DNA from: Primulina eburnea
Taxonomy: Eukaryota; Streptophyta; Magnoliopsida; Lamiales; Gesneriaceae
NCBI RefSeq assembly: GCF_022965805.1
Contig: NC_133104.1
Span: 28,206,069 to 28,270,068, forward strand
Direction: 5' to 3'
Length of the DNA stretch: 64,000 bases
Shown here: positions 32,796-42,160 of the stretch, piece by piece
How the letters are laid out: every line of letters starts with the position of its first letter
Numbering within the stretch: position 1 is the first letter of the stretch
Made by a program: the position numbers and the translations under genes
The notes under the pieces: model-generated
The model's input: the letters and a program-made list of their open reading frames with translations, nothing else
Told to the model about the DNA's origin: nothing
Databases searched by the model: none

Positions 32796-34383
32796 TGTTG
32801 TGACTCTGATTGTTGCACTCCCAAGAGCAGGTTGTCCACAAGTAGTATAATTAGGTGAGTCCGATATCGTATCCACAGGGAAGCTAAGGTAATTACAAGT
32901 CCACTACAATGTCCTTTTGTTTTGTTTTTGTTTCTTTTTAATTTTAATTGTTTGAATCTTTAATGGGTAAATTTTAATTGTTCAAATTTTAATTTAAGTA
33001 GTTGAGATTAAAGAATCCACTCTTGGTATTTCAATAAAGTTAACATTAACGAACAATATTGAAATCCACTTAATAAAATGGTTCCAATATATTAAATAAT
33101 CATATTTATATTATGTTATATATTATTATCTTATAAGTATATAATATATACCAAAACTTATAAATGTTGTCAAGTATTTATTGTGCTATATATATATATA
33201 TATATATATATTTGTAAACACTAAATCAAGGTTCCCACTTTAAATGGTTGGTAAAACCAAACTAACATTTAAATGGTACCAAGAAATTAATATTATGATA
33301 TATTTATATATAGTAAATCAAGGTTCCCACTTTAAATGGTTGGTAAAACCAAACAAACATTTAAATGATTCCAAGAATTTAATATTATAATATATTCATA
33401 TATAATAAATCAAGGCATCCACTTTAAATGGTTGGTAATACCAAACTAACATTTAAATGGTTCCAAGAATTTAGTGTAACATATAGCAACAATAATTCAA
33501 AACTCCCACTTATAAGTAGGGTATAAAAATGCTTAAATAAATAAATATAACATAAACAATAAATAATGATTTTATAATATAAAACATAGATTCCTACCTT
33601 TTAATAACCTTATTATCATGTCAAGAGTTTCACCTTATCATCTCAACTTTAGGAAGTTAGCTATTCATTATTCAAAGTGTAAAACTTTGAATATGAAATT
33701 AACATGCTAATTATATTTAAATGAAGAAATAAAGGAAAAATATAGAGATAAATATTATGAACTCAAAGGTTTGTTCATAGAATGAGGGATATCTCTATAC
33801 ATTTCAATGCACCCCTATTATAGCCAAATTTGGGGAGACAACCACAAATAAAATATTATTTTTTTACACAAAAGTCTTCATTGGTGTTCCAAGATATTAT
33901 ATTATATTACACATCACTTTTGAAAATCTTCTTCTCCGAATTTGCTTCTTCACATAAAAAGAAACTTGTGGATAATTGAGTTGTCTAGTTGTGGTATTTT
34001 TTTCAAACCATTTGACCAAGTAATTTGAGAGATATGGTCAAAATACTAGAGCATGGTAAAACTGCCACTCCTTTGGTAACTTTATTTGTTGCTTAATTTG
34101 ATCCCACTTGTGAGAAGATTTTTATCTCATGCTTGCGATCAATATTATAGATATTAACATCAACTTTCTACAGGTCCAAGAATCATCTTAATCCCATTTG
34201 AAACGCCAAGTTTATTCTTGTTTTATCGAACCTGTAAAAAATAGTAAAAACTTGTAATTACACAACTACTTATATTTTATACAATTTATTATAAAACATA
34301 TTATATTTAAACATTTAATAAAACAAAAACTATATATTTATATTATAAAACATTTAATTAATGTACAATTTTTATGTTTATCA
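32796..34383 (-). mobile_element. 3' LTR of the LOG-carrying gypsy element
   Basis: 1588 bp, minus-strand start TGATAAACATAAAAATTG at 34383 and end GAGTCACAACA at 32796. It matches the 5' LTR (45102-46714) closely with scattered substitutions, a shorter TA run and a deletion in the TATA box (CTATTATAG on the plus strand near 33820 against CTATTTATAG in the 5' LTR). It contains a three-copy 92-bp repeat. Confidence 0.93.
33223..33498. repeat. Three-copy 92-bp tandem repeat in the LTR
   Basis: Copies begin AAATCAAGG at 33223, 33315 and 33407. Each contains TTTAAATGGTTGGT, a short spacer, ACCAAAC and ACATTTAAA, an internal inverted repeat. The same array is in the 5' LTR (copies at 45578, 45670 and 45762) and, inverted, in the LTR at 61121-62664. 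Confidence 0.9.
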
Positions 34384-34395
34384 CACTTCCCAACC
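34384..34395 (-). promoter_or_regulatory. Polypurine tract of the LOG-carrying gypsy element
   Basis: On the minus strand GGTTGGGAAGTG immediately precedes the 3' LTR start TGATAAACA. It is shorter and less purine-pure than in element 1. Confidence 0.7.
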
Positions 34396-35644
34396 AGCTT
34401 ATTGCTAGTCCCTAGCAATTTAAGCGTTAATAGCAATACAACATATTGATTAATTTAAATAGAAATGTAATCAGAGCTATCTAAGTGTTTAAATTAAATT
34501 TGAAAAATGTCAAAGTTATATCAAGATCATCATAATTATAATTTATGAAATAATTTGAGATGATCAATTCAAAGCTTATTTCAGGTAGTTAAATGTACAC
34601 GGCCTTCAGAAATTCCTAGTAAGAGTCTCAACTCCATATCCTCACAGGTTAATAAATGTTTGATCAATTTATGGCAACGATTTCTCTCATGGAGTTGGAA
34701 TACAGAAAAATGGTTTACAGAATGCAGACAGACAGACGAGCCAAACTAATCAAAAGATAGAAAATCCATTGATTCAAAATCTAGTTGTTCTTATTATATA
34801 TTTTTTTCCTGATATATTTTTTTCTTTTTTTTCATAACATCATGGAATCAGACTAAGTTTATGCTTCTTGACCACATATTTATTTAATTTGAACAATAAA
34901 TTTCTCTCTTTATTTTTTTTTTATTTTTTATGAGAGATATATGGGTCGTAGCATATAAATTAAAAATTACATAGATATTCAATATCTTTCTTTTTGTATT
35001 TTTCTCCTCTTTTTTTTTTCAGGAAATATCATTTGTTTTTGAAAATAAGAACTCAAGATCTAAACAATAGATAGTCTCTCTCATGATCAATAAAGGTTCG
35101 AAAGCTGTTTTCTCAGTCCACTCCACTCACTCACAAAATATGTGTGAGTTTAAAATTTTAGGCACTCTTATAAGGTATATCTAGGGCCATATACTTTAAT
35201 ACCTGATTTTATCACAATGGTTAATCACTCAAAAAGATTTCATAAATCATATTTTTATATTGATCAGAATATTAAAATTGACTTTTTTTTTCAAATAAAA
35301 ATTAAACATCCTTAGATAGATTAATACATTTTCTAATTTAAACCTTTAAAATATGTAATGTATAATATTTTTGTAAAAATTACAAAGATACACGCAATAA
35401 ACATGATTTTATTATAAAATAATATATATATATATATTTATATATATATATATATATTTTTTAATTTTTTTTAAATTTTTTTAATTTTTTTTTATAAGTT
35501 TGTTCTCCCTTCAATCAGAATATGACATTGTCCCTAATCTCAAAATAACTATTAATAAAGAGTACATAATGAAGGAGATATCACCTGGAATTTTATTGAA
35601 GATAACAAACTGAAACAAACGCAAACCAATCCACGACTTTTGAA
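34396..35644 (-). other. Untranslated region between LOG copy and polypurine tract
   Basis: About 1.25 kb of very AT-rich sequence with T-rich tracts (about 34800-34930) and a TATATA run near 35420-35458. No coding content is seen. Confidence 0.6.
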
Positions 35645-36282
35645 TCAATGATCCAAATTTCTTTTCTTACTGCTTGATTGCGACCAATTGATCTTTGTTA
35701 TCATCGGATCATGCTTATGAACAAAAGCTTCCAAATTATCAATTAATTGGTCGGCAGTCGAAGCACAGATAAGCATTCGTCGTGATTTTCTGAAATGAAA
35801 TTTTGTTCCACAGCTTTATCAAGAAATGTCAACAAACTGTCATAATAATTATTGATATTCAACAAGCCCACAGGTTTATCATGGATATTAAGTTGTGCCC
35901 AAGAAACAGTGTGAAAAATTTCTTCTAATGTACCAAAACCACCTGGTAGTGCGATAAAAGCATCAGAATTTTCAATCATTTGAGTGATTCTTTCATACAT
36001 AGAAGAAACTTTTAATTCCTCCCCAATCGTAACACCTGTAATATTTCCTTCAGCTAAAGCTGTAGGAATAATACCCAAAACCTGACTACCTCCAAGATGA
36101 GCAGATGTTGAAACAGATTCCATTTACCCAATATTACCTCCCCCATATACCAAGTGAATTTTTCTCTCAGCCAATATCTTTCCAAGATTATTCGTTGCTT
36201 CTACAAACACTTCATTTTTTCCAGGACTCGACCCACAAAATACACAAATTTTTTTCAATATTTGTGTAGAGGATCCAGCCAT
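35645..36282 (-). pseudogene. LOG-like: Retrotransposon-captured LOG cytokinin phosphoribohydrolase
   Basis: LOG enzymes release active cytokinin base from cytokinin riboside 5'-monophosphate. The minus-strand frame starts at ATG 36282 (MAGSSTQ), with [17 protein letters not shown], then LVYGGGNIG, an in-frame TAA where LOG has L of GLMG, then VLGIIPTAL, NSDAFIALPGGFGTLEEIF (signature PGGxGTxxE), WAQLNIHDKPVGLLNINNYY and FLDKAVEQNFIS. A one-base deletion near 35800 shifts frame; homology resumes to ITKINWSQ and a stop at 35645. The length, about 212 codons, is that of a whole LOG protein, and no intron interrupts it, whereas plant LOG genes have several. RKAEM of typical LOGs is replaced by RITQM. 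Its position between integrase and 3' LTR indicates host-gene capture. It is broken in this copy. Confidence 0.9.
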
Positions 36283-36496
36283 GTTTTTACTTTCTTTTTT
36301 TTTTTGGTCTGCGAAAATAGAGAGAAAGATGAGAGATTTTATAGGGGTAATATGTTATCATAACAAAACTATGGGTCACAGTTGTTAACAGAATAAATAG
36401 TAAAAACAATAATGACACACATGCATATAAACAGTAGTGTGATTGTGGCTCACAATTTTCCTCTGGTTTTACGTCCAGAAACGGCTTCAACGCCTT

Positions 36497-37049
36497 CTAT
36501 GAGTCGAGGATATGCTTCCCATCCAATTTTCTTATAAATTGGCAAACAGGGTCTTTTTTAGTCAGATTCCCAAGACTATGACGCTCATCTTGGAATTGTT
36601 TCCATAAACGGAGAAGTTCAACATGCACATGTGACATGTCCACTAGAATGCGTCTCAAGAGTCAATAAGATGTTATCTAAAGACTCCTTACACAGCCCAT
36701 TCTTAATGAAACCAATTTTATCTTCTCTGTTATTGGAAACACATCCCAAAGATCTGCATCGTTTGTCACAAGTCCATCTTGCACACTTATGATAAACCCC
36801 TAAACTTTTGGCCCTTCGTTTTTTCGCATAAGTGATTTTTCCTAATTAAAGCAAATACCGAATGAGCAATGATTGTGGAACTTCTCCTCATAATCGGACC
36901 TTAGCTTCTATTAGAAGACGAATATCTTCTGGAATTCCTTTTTGCATTAGCAATCTCAATCTTTCACACCTTCTTGCATAAATGTTTCTTAGAACATTTT
37001 CAGAAACAGAGGGAAAATATTTACAAATTTTTGAGAGAATTTCATCCAT
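36497..37049 (-). pseudogene. Unrecognised ORF upstream of the LOG copy
   Basis: Starts at ATG 37049 (MDEILSKICKYFPSV), continuing NVLRNIYARRCERLRLLMQK and IPEDIRLLIEAKVRL to a stop at 36888. After a damaged stretch, another frame gives RRAKSLGVYHKCARWTCDK, CRSLGCVSNNREDKIGF and GLCKESLDNILLTLETH. A one-base shift near 36640 leads to VELLRLWKQFQDERHSLG and a stop at 36497. Four cysteines (C-x4-C-x3-C-x4-C) could bind metal. Codon-like continuity across three frames suggests one former protein of about 180 residues. I do not recognise the family. It could be a second captured gene or an element-specific third ORF. No signal peptide or membrane helix is apparent. Confidence 0.55.
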
Positions 37050-37223
37050 TTTGAAAAGAAAAGAAATGATTTTTTTTTTAAATTTTTGTATCAGCAATTG
37101 TGGGAAACTGATTTAACCGACTATGAGAGTCACGGAGTACCGTTATCCGCCATTTAACCCGGAAATAAAAAGATTAAAGAAACTTGAAATAAAAACAAAC
37201 AAAATTAAATGCAACATAAAAAT
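37050..37223 (-). other. Short spacer between integrase and the unrecognised ORF
   Basis: 174 bp, T-rich on the coding strand, without recognisable signals. Confidence 0.4.
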
Positions 37224-39730
37224 TTAAGGATCAGAAAGGGAAATAAACTCTTCTTGAAAGATTTGATTTTCCAAAAATGGTTTAAGCCTTTGTCCATTCA
37301 CTTTAAAAACATCACCATTATTAGGATTTTCAATATCCATAGCTCCATAAGGATATACATGCTTTACAACATATGGGCCTGTCCATCTTGATCGTAATTT
37401 TCCTGGGAATATGTGAAGTCGAGAATGATAAAGCAAAACTTTTTTACCAATCTCAAAAGATTTTCTAAGAATTTTTTTATCATGAAATGACTTGATTTTT
37501 CTTTATAAATCCTTGAATTCTCATACGCGTCATTTCTGAGTTCATCAAGTTCATTAAGTTGCAATTTACGCAATTTGTTGGCATCATCCGTGCTTGAATT
37601 TAAAGTTTTGATCGCCTAATAAGCTTTATGTTCCAATTCCACAGGCAAATGACAATGTTTTCCATAAACCAACCTATAGGGAGACATATTCAATGATGTT
37701 TTAAAAGCTGTTCGATATGCCCAAAGTGCATCACTAAGTCGCAGAGACCAATCTTTTCTATTTGAGTTAACAGTTTTTTCCAAAATTTGCTTTATCTCCC
37801 TATTAGCTAATTCAACTTGTCCATTTGTTTGAGGATGATAAGGAGTAGTTATTTTATGAGTAATACCATATTTTTTCATTAATGAAGCAAATGGTTTGTT
37901 AACAAAGTGAGTTCCCCCATCACTTATCATGGCTCGAGGAATTCCAAATCTACTAAAAATATTTTCTTTTAAAAATTTGATGACGATTTTATGATCATTT
38001 GTTCGACATGGAATTGTCTCTATCCATTTGGAAACATAATCAACTGCAACTAAAATATACAAATATCCAAACGACGGTGGAAAAGGTCCCATAAAATCAA
38101 TTTCCCAACAGTCAAAGATTTCAATTTCAATGATAGGATTCAATGGCATCATGTTTCTTTTTGAAATCGCACCCAATTTTTGAAAATTTTCACAGATCTT
38201 GCAGATTTCGTGGGTGTCTTTAAACAAAGTGGGCCAATAAAATCCACACTGCAAGATTTTTGTAGCCGTTTTCTTTGAAGAAAAATGTCCTCTGCATGCT
38301 TCTGAATGACAAAATTTAATGACACTACTTACCTCATTGTCGGGTATGCAACGTCGAAAAATTTGATCTGGACAATACTTGAACAGATACGGATCATCCC
38401 AATAAAAGTTTTTTACCTCATTCAAAAATTTTCTTTTATCTTGGGAACTCCATTGCGGTGGCATTTTTCTTGTCACAAGAAAATTTACTATGTTAGCAAA
38501 CCAAGGTGTAGTAGCAACTGAAAATAGATGTTCATCAGGAAAATTATCGTTAATTGGTGTCATTTCACAAGATGATCCTATTACTAGTCTCGATAAATGA
38601 TCGGCTACGACATTCTCGGTTCTTTTTTTATCTTTGATCACAATGTCAAATTCTTGGAGCAACAAAATCCATAGTATCAGTCGTGGCTTTGCATCCTGTT
38701 TGGTCAATAAATATCTAATAGCAGAATGATCAGTAAACACAATAGTCGTTGATCCAATCAAATAAGAACGAAATTTATCTAATGCAAATATTATAGCAAG
38801 TAGTTCTTTTCCAGTTGTGGAGTAATTCATTTGAGCATTGTTTAAAGTTCTACTTGCATAATATATCACATAAGGCTTACCGTTTCTTCTTTGACCCAGT
38901 ACTGCATCGACTGCATAATCCCTCGCATCGCACATTATTTCAAATGGTAAAGACCAATCTGGAGGTTGCATGATAGGAGCTGATGTTAAATGTCGAATAA
39001 TTTTATCAAAAGCATTTTGACATTCTTGAGTCCACTCAAATACAGTGCCTTTTGTTAAGAGGTTACAAATGGGTTTAGAGATTAAACTAAAGTCCTTTGT
39101 AAACCTCCTATAAAATCCAGCATGTTCCAAAAATGAGCGAATTTCTTTAATGGTTTTTGGAGAGGGTAAATTGACAATGGCATCAACTTTTGCTTTATCA
39201 ACTTCAATTCCATGAGATGACACGACATGTCCCAAAACAATTCCATAAGTAATCATGTAATGACATTTTTCCCAATTTAAAATAAGACCTTTTTCCTCGC
39301 ATCTTTTTAAAACTTTTTCCAAATTTTCAAGACAATTATCAAATGTATTCCCAAAGACAGTTAAATCATCCATGAAAATTTCCAAACAATTTTCAACCAT
39401 GTCGCAAAAAATGCTTAGCATACATCTTTGAAATGTTGCTGGGGCATAGCATAATCCAAATGGCATCCTTCTAAATGCAAATGTTCCAAAAGAACATGTG
39501 AAGGTAGTTTTATCTTGATCTTCGAGTGCAATGGGAATTTGATAATAACCTGAATATCCATCAAGAAAACAGTAGTATGGATGACCTGCTACTCTTTCTA
39601 AAATTTGATCCAAAAATGGTAATGGAAAATGATCTTTTCTAGTGGCGTCATTTAATTTTCTATAATCAATACACATCCGCCAACTAGATGGGACTCGACT
39701 TGTTAACAATTCACCTTTTTTCATTTTTTA
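37224..39730 (-). pseudogene. Gypsy RT (rest), RNase H and integrase of the LOG element
   Basis: Resumes after the solo LTR insertion within reverse transcriptase: [20 protein letters not shown], then [24 protein letters not shown] and the catalytic FMDD (plus-strand about 39365-39376). RNase H follows with [22 protein letters not shown] and [10 protein letters not shown]. The integrase has an HHCC module ending CKICENFQ, D in EIDFMGPF, D in MISDGGTHF and E in [10 protein letters not shown]. At 37616-37618 a TAG replaces the W of HKAYW. A frameshift near 37470 precedes the last part (RSRWTGPYVVKHVYPYG), and the stop is at 37224. These lesions block full-length integrase. Confidence 0.92.
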
Positions 39731-39947
39731 TGTAATATCCCAAGTTTTTATTGTGCTATGATCATTGATTTCATGTGTTATGGTTAAGGGATATTCATAT
39801 ATTGATATGATCAAGTTTTGGGAGATGTTTTATGCTTGATTATAGAAGGAGTTTGGTTGTTATAATTCATAAGAATTTAGTGGAATAAGAAAAGGTTGGA
39901 TATTAAGTCAAGAAAGGATGTTTTTAGGAGTTCGTGTCGGAGGAGTA

Positions 39948-40152
39948 GCGCTCGGGTGCAGCAGCACCGCACCGGCGCTGCCATTGACAGCGCAGGGGCG
40001 CTGCCTGTGCGGCAGCAGGCCGCACCCGCGCTGCTATATGCAGCGCGGGTGCGCTGCCTGTGCGGCAGCAGCGCCGCACCCGCGCTGCTATGTGCAGCGC
40101 GGGTGCGCTGCCTGCGCGCAGCGCTGCCCAGTCGAGCGTGGGTGCGCTGCCC
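39948..40152. repeat. GC-rich hairpin array in the solo LTR
   Basis: Copies of GCAGCGCGGGTGCGCTGC (arms GCAGCGC and GCGCTGC around GGGT; near 40040 and 40096) alternate with the inverse CCGCACCCGCGCTGC and with GTGCGGCAGCAG. The GC-GGGT-GC core equals that of the array at 7712-8046, though the LTRs are otherwise unrelated. Open frames of about 100 codons across it are compositional artefacts. Confidence 0.85.
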
Positions 40153-40821
40153 TGCATTATTTGACAAAAGTGTTATTTCAAATCACGATTTTAAGCTTGG
40201 GGATTGATTTTTATGCTTGGTTTTGAGATTTATCTTCATTCCTTCATTTCTCCTTCTCTCTCATACGCTTCCTTCTCATCTTCTTCCCCAAAATTCTCTT
40301 CCAAATCTTCAACCATGTTCAAGGATTTTTGAGGAAATCTTAGCATCTCCTAGTCTAGGTGCAAGCTACAAGGTAAGATCTTAGTTATTCTTTGGTTTTG
40401 CAAGGAATTGTTGGGTTGAAGGTTTGAGTTGACTTTTTGGATCTATGTATATATGGTGTTAATTCATAGATTTTATGGTGTTTATTGTTGTAGGGATTCT
40501 TTTGAGGTCATCTTTGCCACCAAGTGTTGATTGGGTTGTAAGTAGAGGCTATTCCTTGTGCTCACATGATATATATGTATCCAAGCCATTTTTATTGATG
40601 TCTAGCTTCTTTAATGGACATGTTATTGCCATATTTGTTGATATATATTCATTGATCCAAGAATTCTATTGATTTCATTGATAAAGAAGCTAGCAAGCTA
40701 TTGTGCCTATCAAGTGTTTGTTCAATTGTCCAAATGAATTTCATATGCTACAATTGAAGGAATGATAGTAATTCATGCATGTCATTGGCCAATCACATGA
40801 AGAGTATCTCTCACAGTCTGG

Positions 40822-41444
40822 TATATATTTTCATATATTGCAGAGATACTATCCATAGGTTATCTCTCACAGTCCGATATATATTTATATATATTAACAG
40901 AGATAACATTCACAGGTCACAAATTACAAGTTACAGACTATCATTTCCTCTCATGGTTATCTCTCACAGTCCGATATATATTTATATATATTAACAGAGA
41001 TAACATTCACAGATTACAGATCATTGAGCTATTGTTTCATTTCCTTTAATTCATGTTATGATATACCATCTATATCGATTTTATCATTATTGTTCATCGA
41101 AGATGGTATTATTCAATTTTTATTGCCATTGCAATGTTTCAAGCCAAGCCATATAAATATGTATTTGTTATGTAAAGTTCTCTACTTACTGAGTTTTATC
41201 TCATTTCAGTTAATGTCATGTGATGCAGGTAATAAAAAGATTTGAAGCAGATTGTCCATGGGGAAGAAGTCATATAGCTACTGTATTGGAAAAGTTTTAT
41301 TTGAATATGTTAATGATTTTATTGGGGTGTGATGAACATTTAAAGTTTTAAAAATAGCATGTATTTTATTATATGTAATAATGGTATTTGAATTAGATGT
41401 TTGAGATTATGTATTGTATGTATTGTAAGATAATGTTTGCAATG
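40822..41444 (+). repeat. Internal 623-bp direct duplication of the solo LTR, copy 1
   Basis: Starts TATATATTTTCATATAT; the following 623 bp (41445-42067) repeat it almost perfectly, including two inner copies of GGTTATCTCTCACAGTCCGA (about 40858 and 40956). Confidence 0.93.
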
Positions 41445-42067
41445 TATATATTTTCATATATCACAGAGATACTATCCATAGGTTATCTCTCACAGTCCGA
41501 TATATATTTATATATATTAACAGAGATAACATTCACAGGTCACAAATTACAAGTTACAGACTATCATTTCCTCTCATGGTTATCTCTCACAGTCCGATAT
41601 ATATTTATATATATTAACAGAGATAACATTCACAGATTACAGATCATTGAGCTATTGTTTCATTTCCTTTAATTCATGTTATGATATACCATCTATATCG
41701 ATTTTATCATTATTGTTCATCGAAGATGGTATTATTCAATTTTTATTGCCATTGCAATGTTTCAAGCCAAGCCATATAAATATGTATTTGTTATGTAAAG
41801 TTCTCTACTTACTGAGTTTTATCTCATTTCAGTTAATGTCATGTGATGCAGGTAATAAAAAGATTTGAAGCAGATTGTCCATGGGGAAGAAGTCATATAG
41901 CTACTGTATTGGAAAAGTTTTATTTGAATATGTTAATGATTTTATTGGGGTGTGATGAACATTTAAAGTTTTAAAAATAGCATGTATTTTATTATATGTA
42001 ATAATGGTATTTGAATTAGATGTTTGAGATTATGTATTGTATGTATTGTAAGATAATGTTTGCAATG
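41445..42067 (+). repeat. Internal 623-bp direct duplication of the solo LTR, copy 2
   Basis: Near-identical to 40822-41444 (for example TTGCAGAGATACT becomes TATCACAGAGATACT near the start). The high identity suggests a late duplication, before or after insertion. Confidence 0.93.
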
Positions 42068-42160
42068 TATATACAGTATATTTTATTTTAAAGATAAATG
42101 CTTCCGCTGATGTCGAGTTATTTTTAAATTTAAAAATGTTTATTTAAGTGGGGTGTTTCA

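Larger units (their letters stand above)
39731..42160 (+). mobile_element. Solo LTR inserted in the gypsy reverse transcriptase
   Basis: Starts TGTAATATCCCAAG and ends GTGGGGTGTTTCA, 2430 bp, with perfect 5-bp duplications TTTTA (39726-39730 and 42161-42165). Flanking gypsy coding sequence joins in frame across it. It holds a GC-rich hairpin array (39948-40152), an internal 623-bp direct duplication and several 58-bp subrepeats. No coding region is present. The start resembles plant chromovirus-type LTRs (TGTAATATCCC). Confidence 0.92.

Noticed and set aside
39896..40226. Two overlapping plus-strand frames of about 100 codons and minus-strand counterparts over the solo LTR
   Set aside because: They span the GC-rich hairpin repeats, are open on several frames at once, and translate to repeated alanine/arginine/cysteine. 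Compositional artefact.
41024..41868. Two identical 73-codon frames (41024-41245 and 41647-41868)
   Set aside because: They lie in the two copies of the 623-bp duplication within a solo LTR; no family, no start context.
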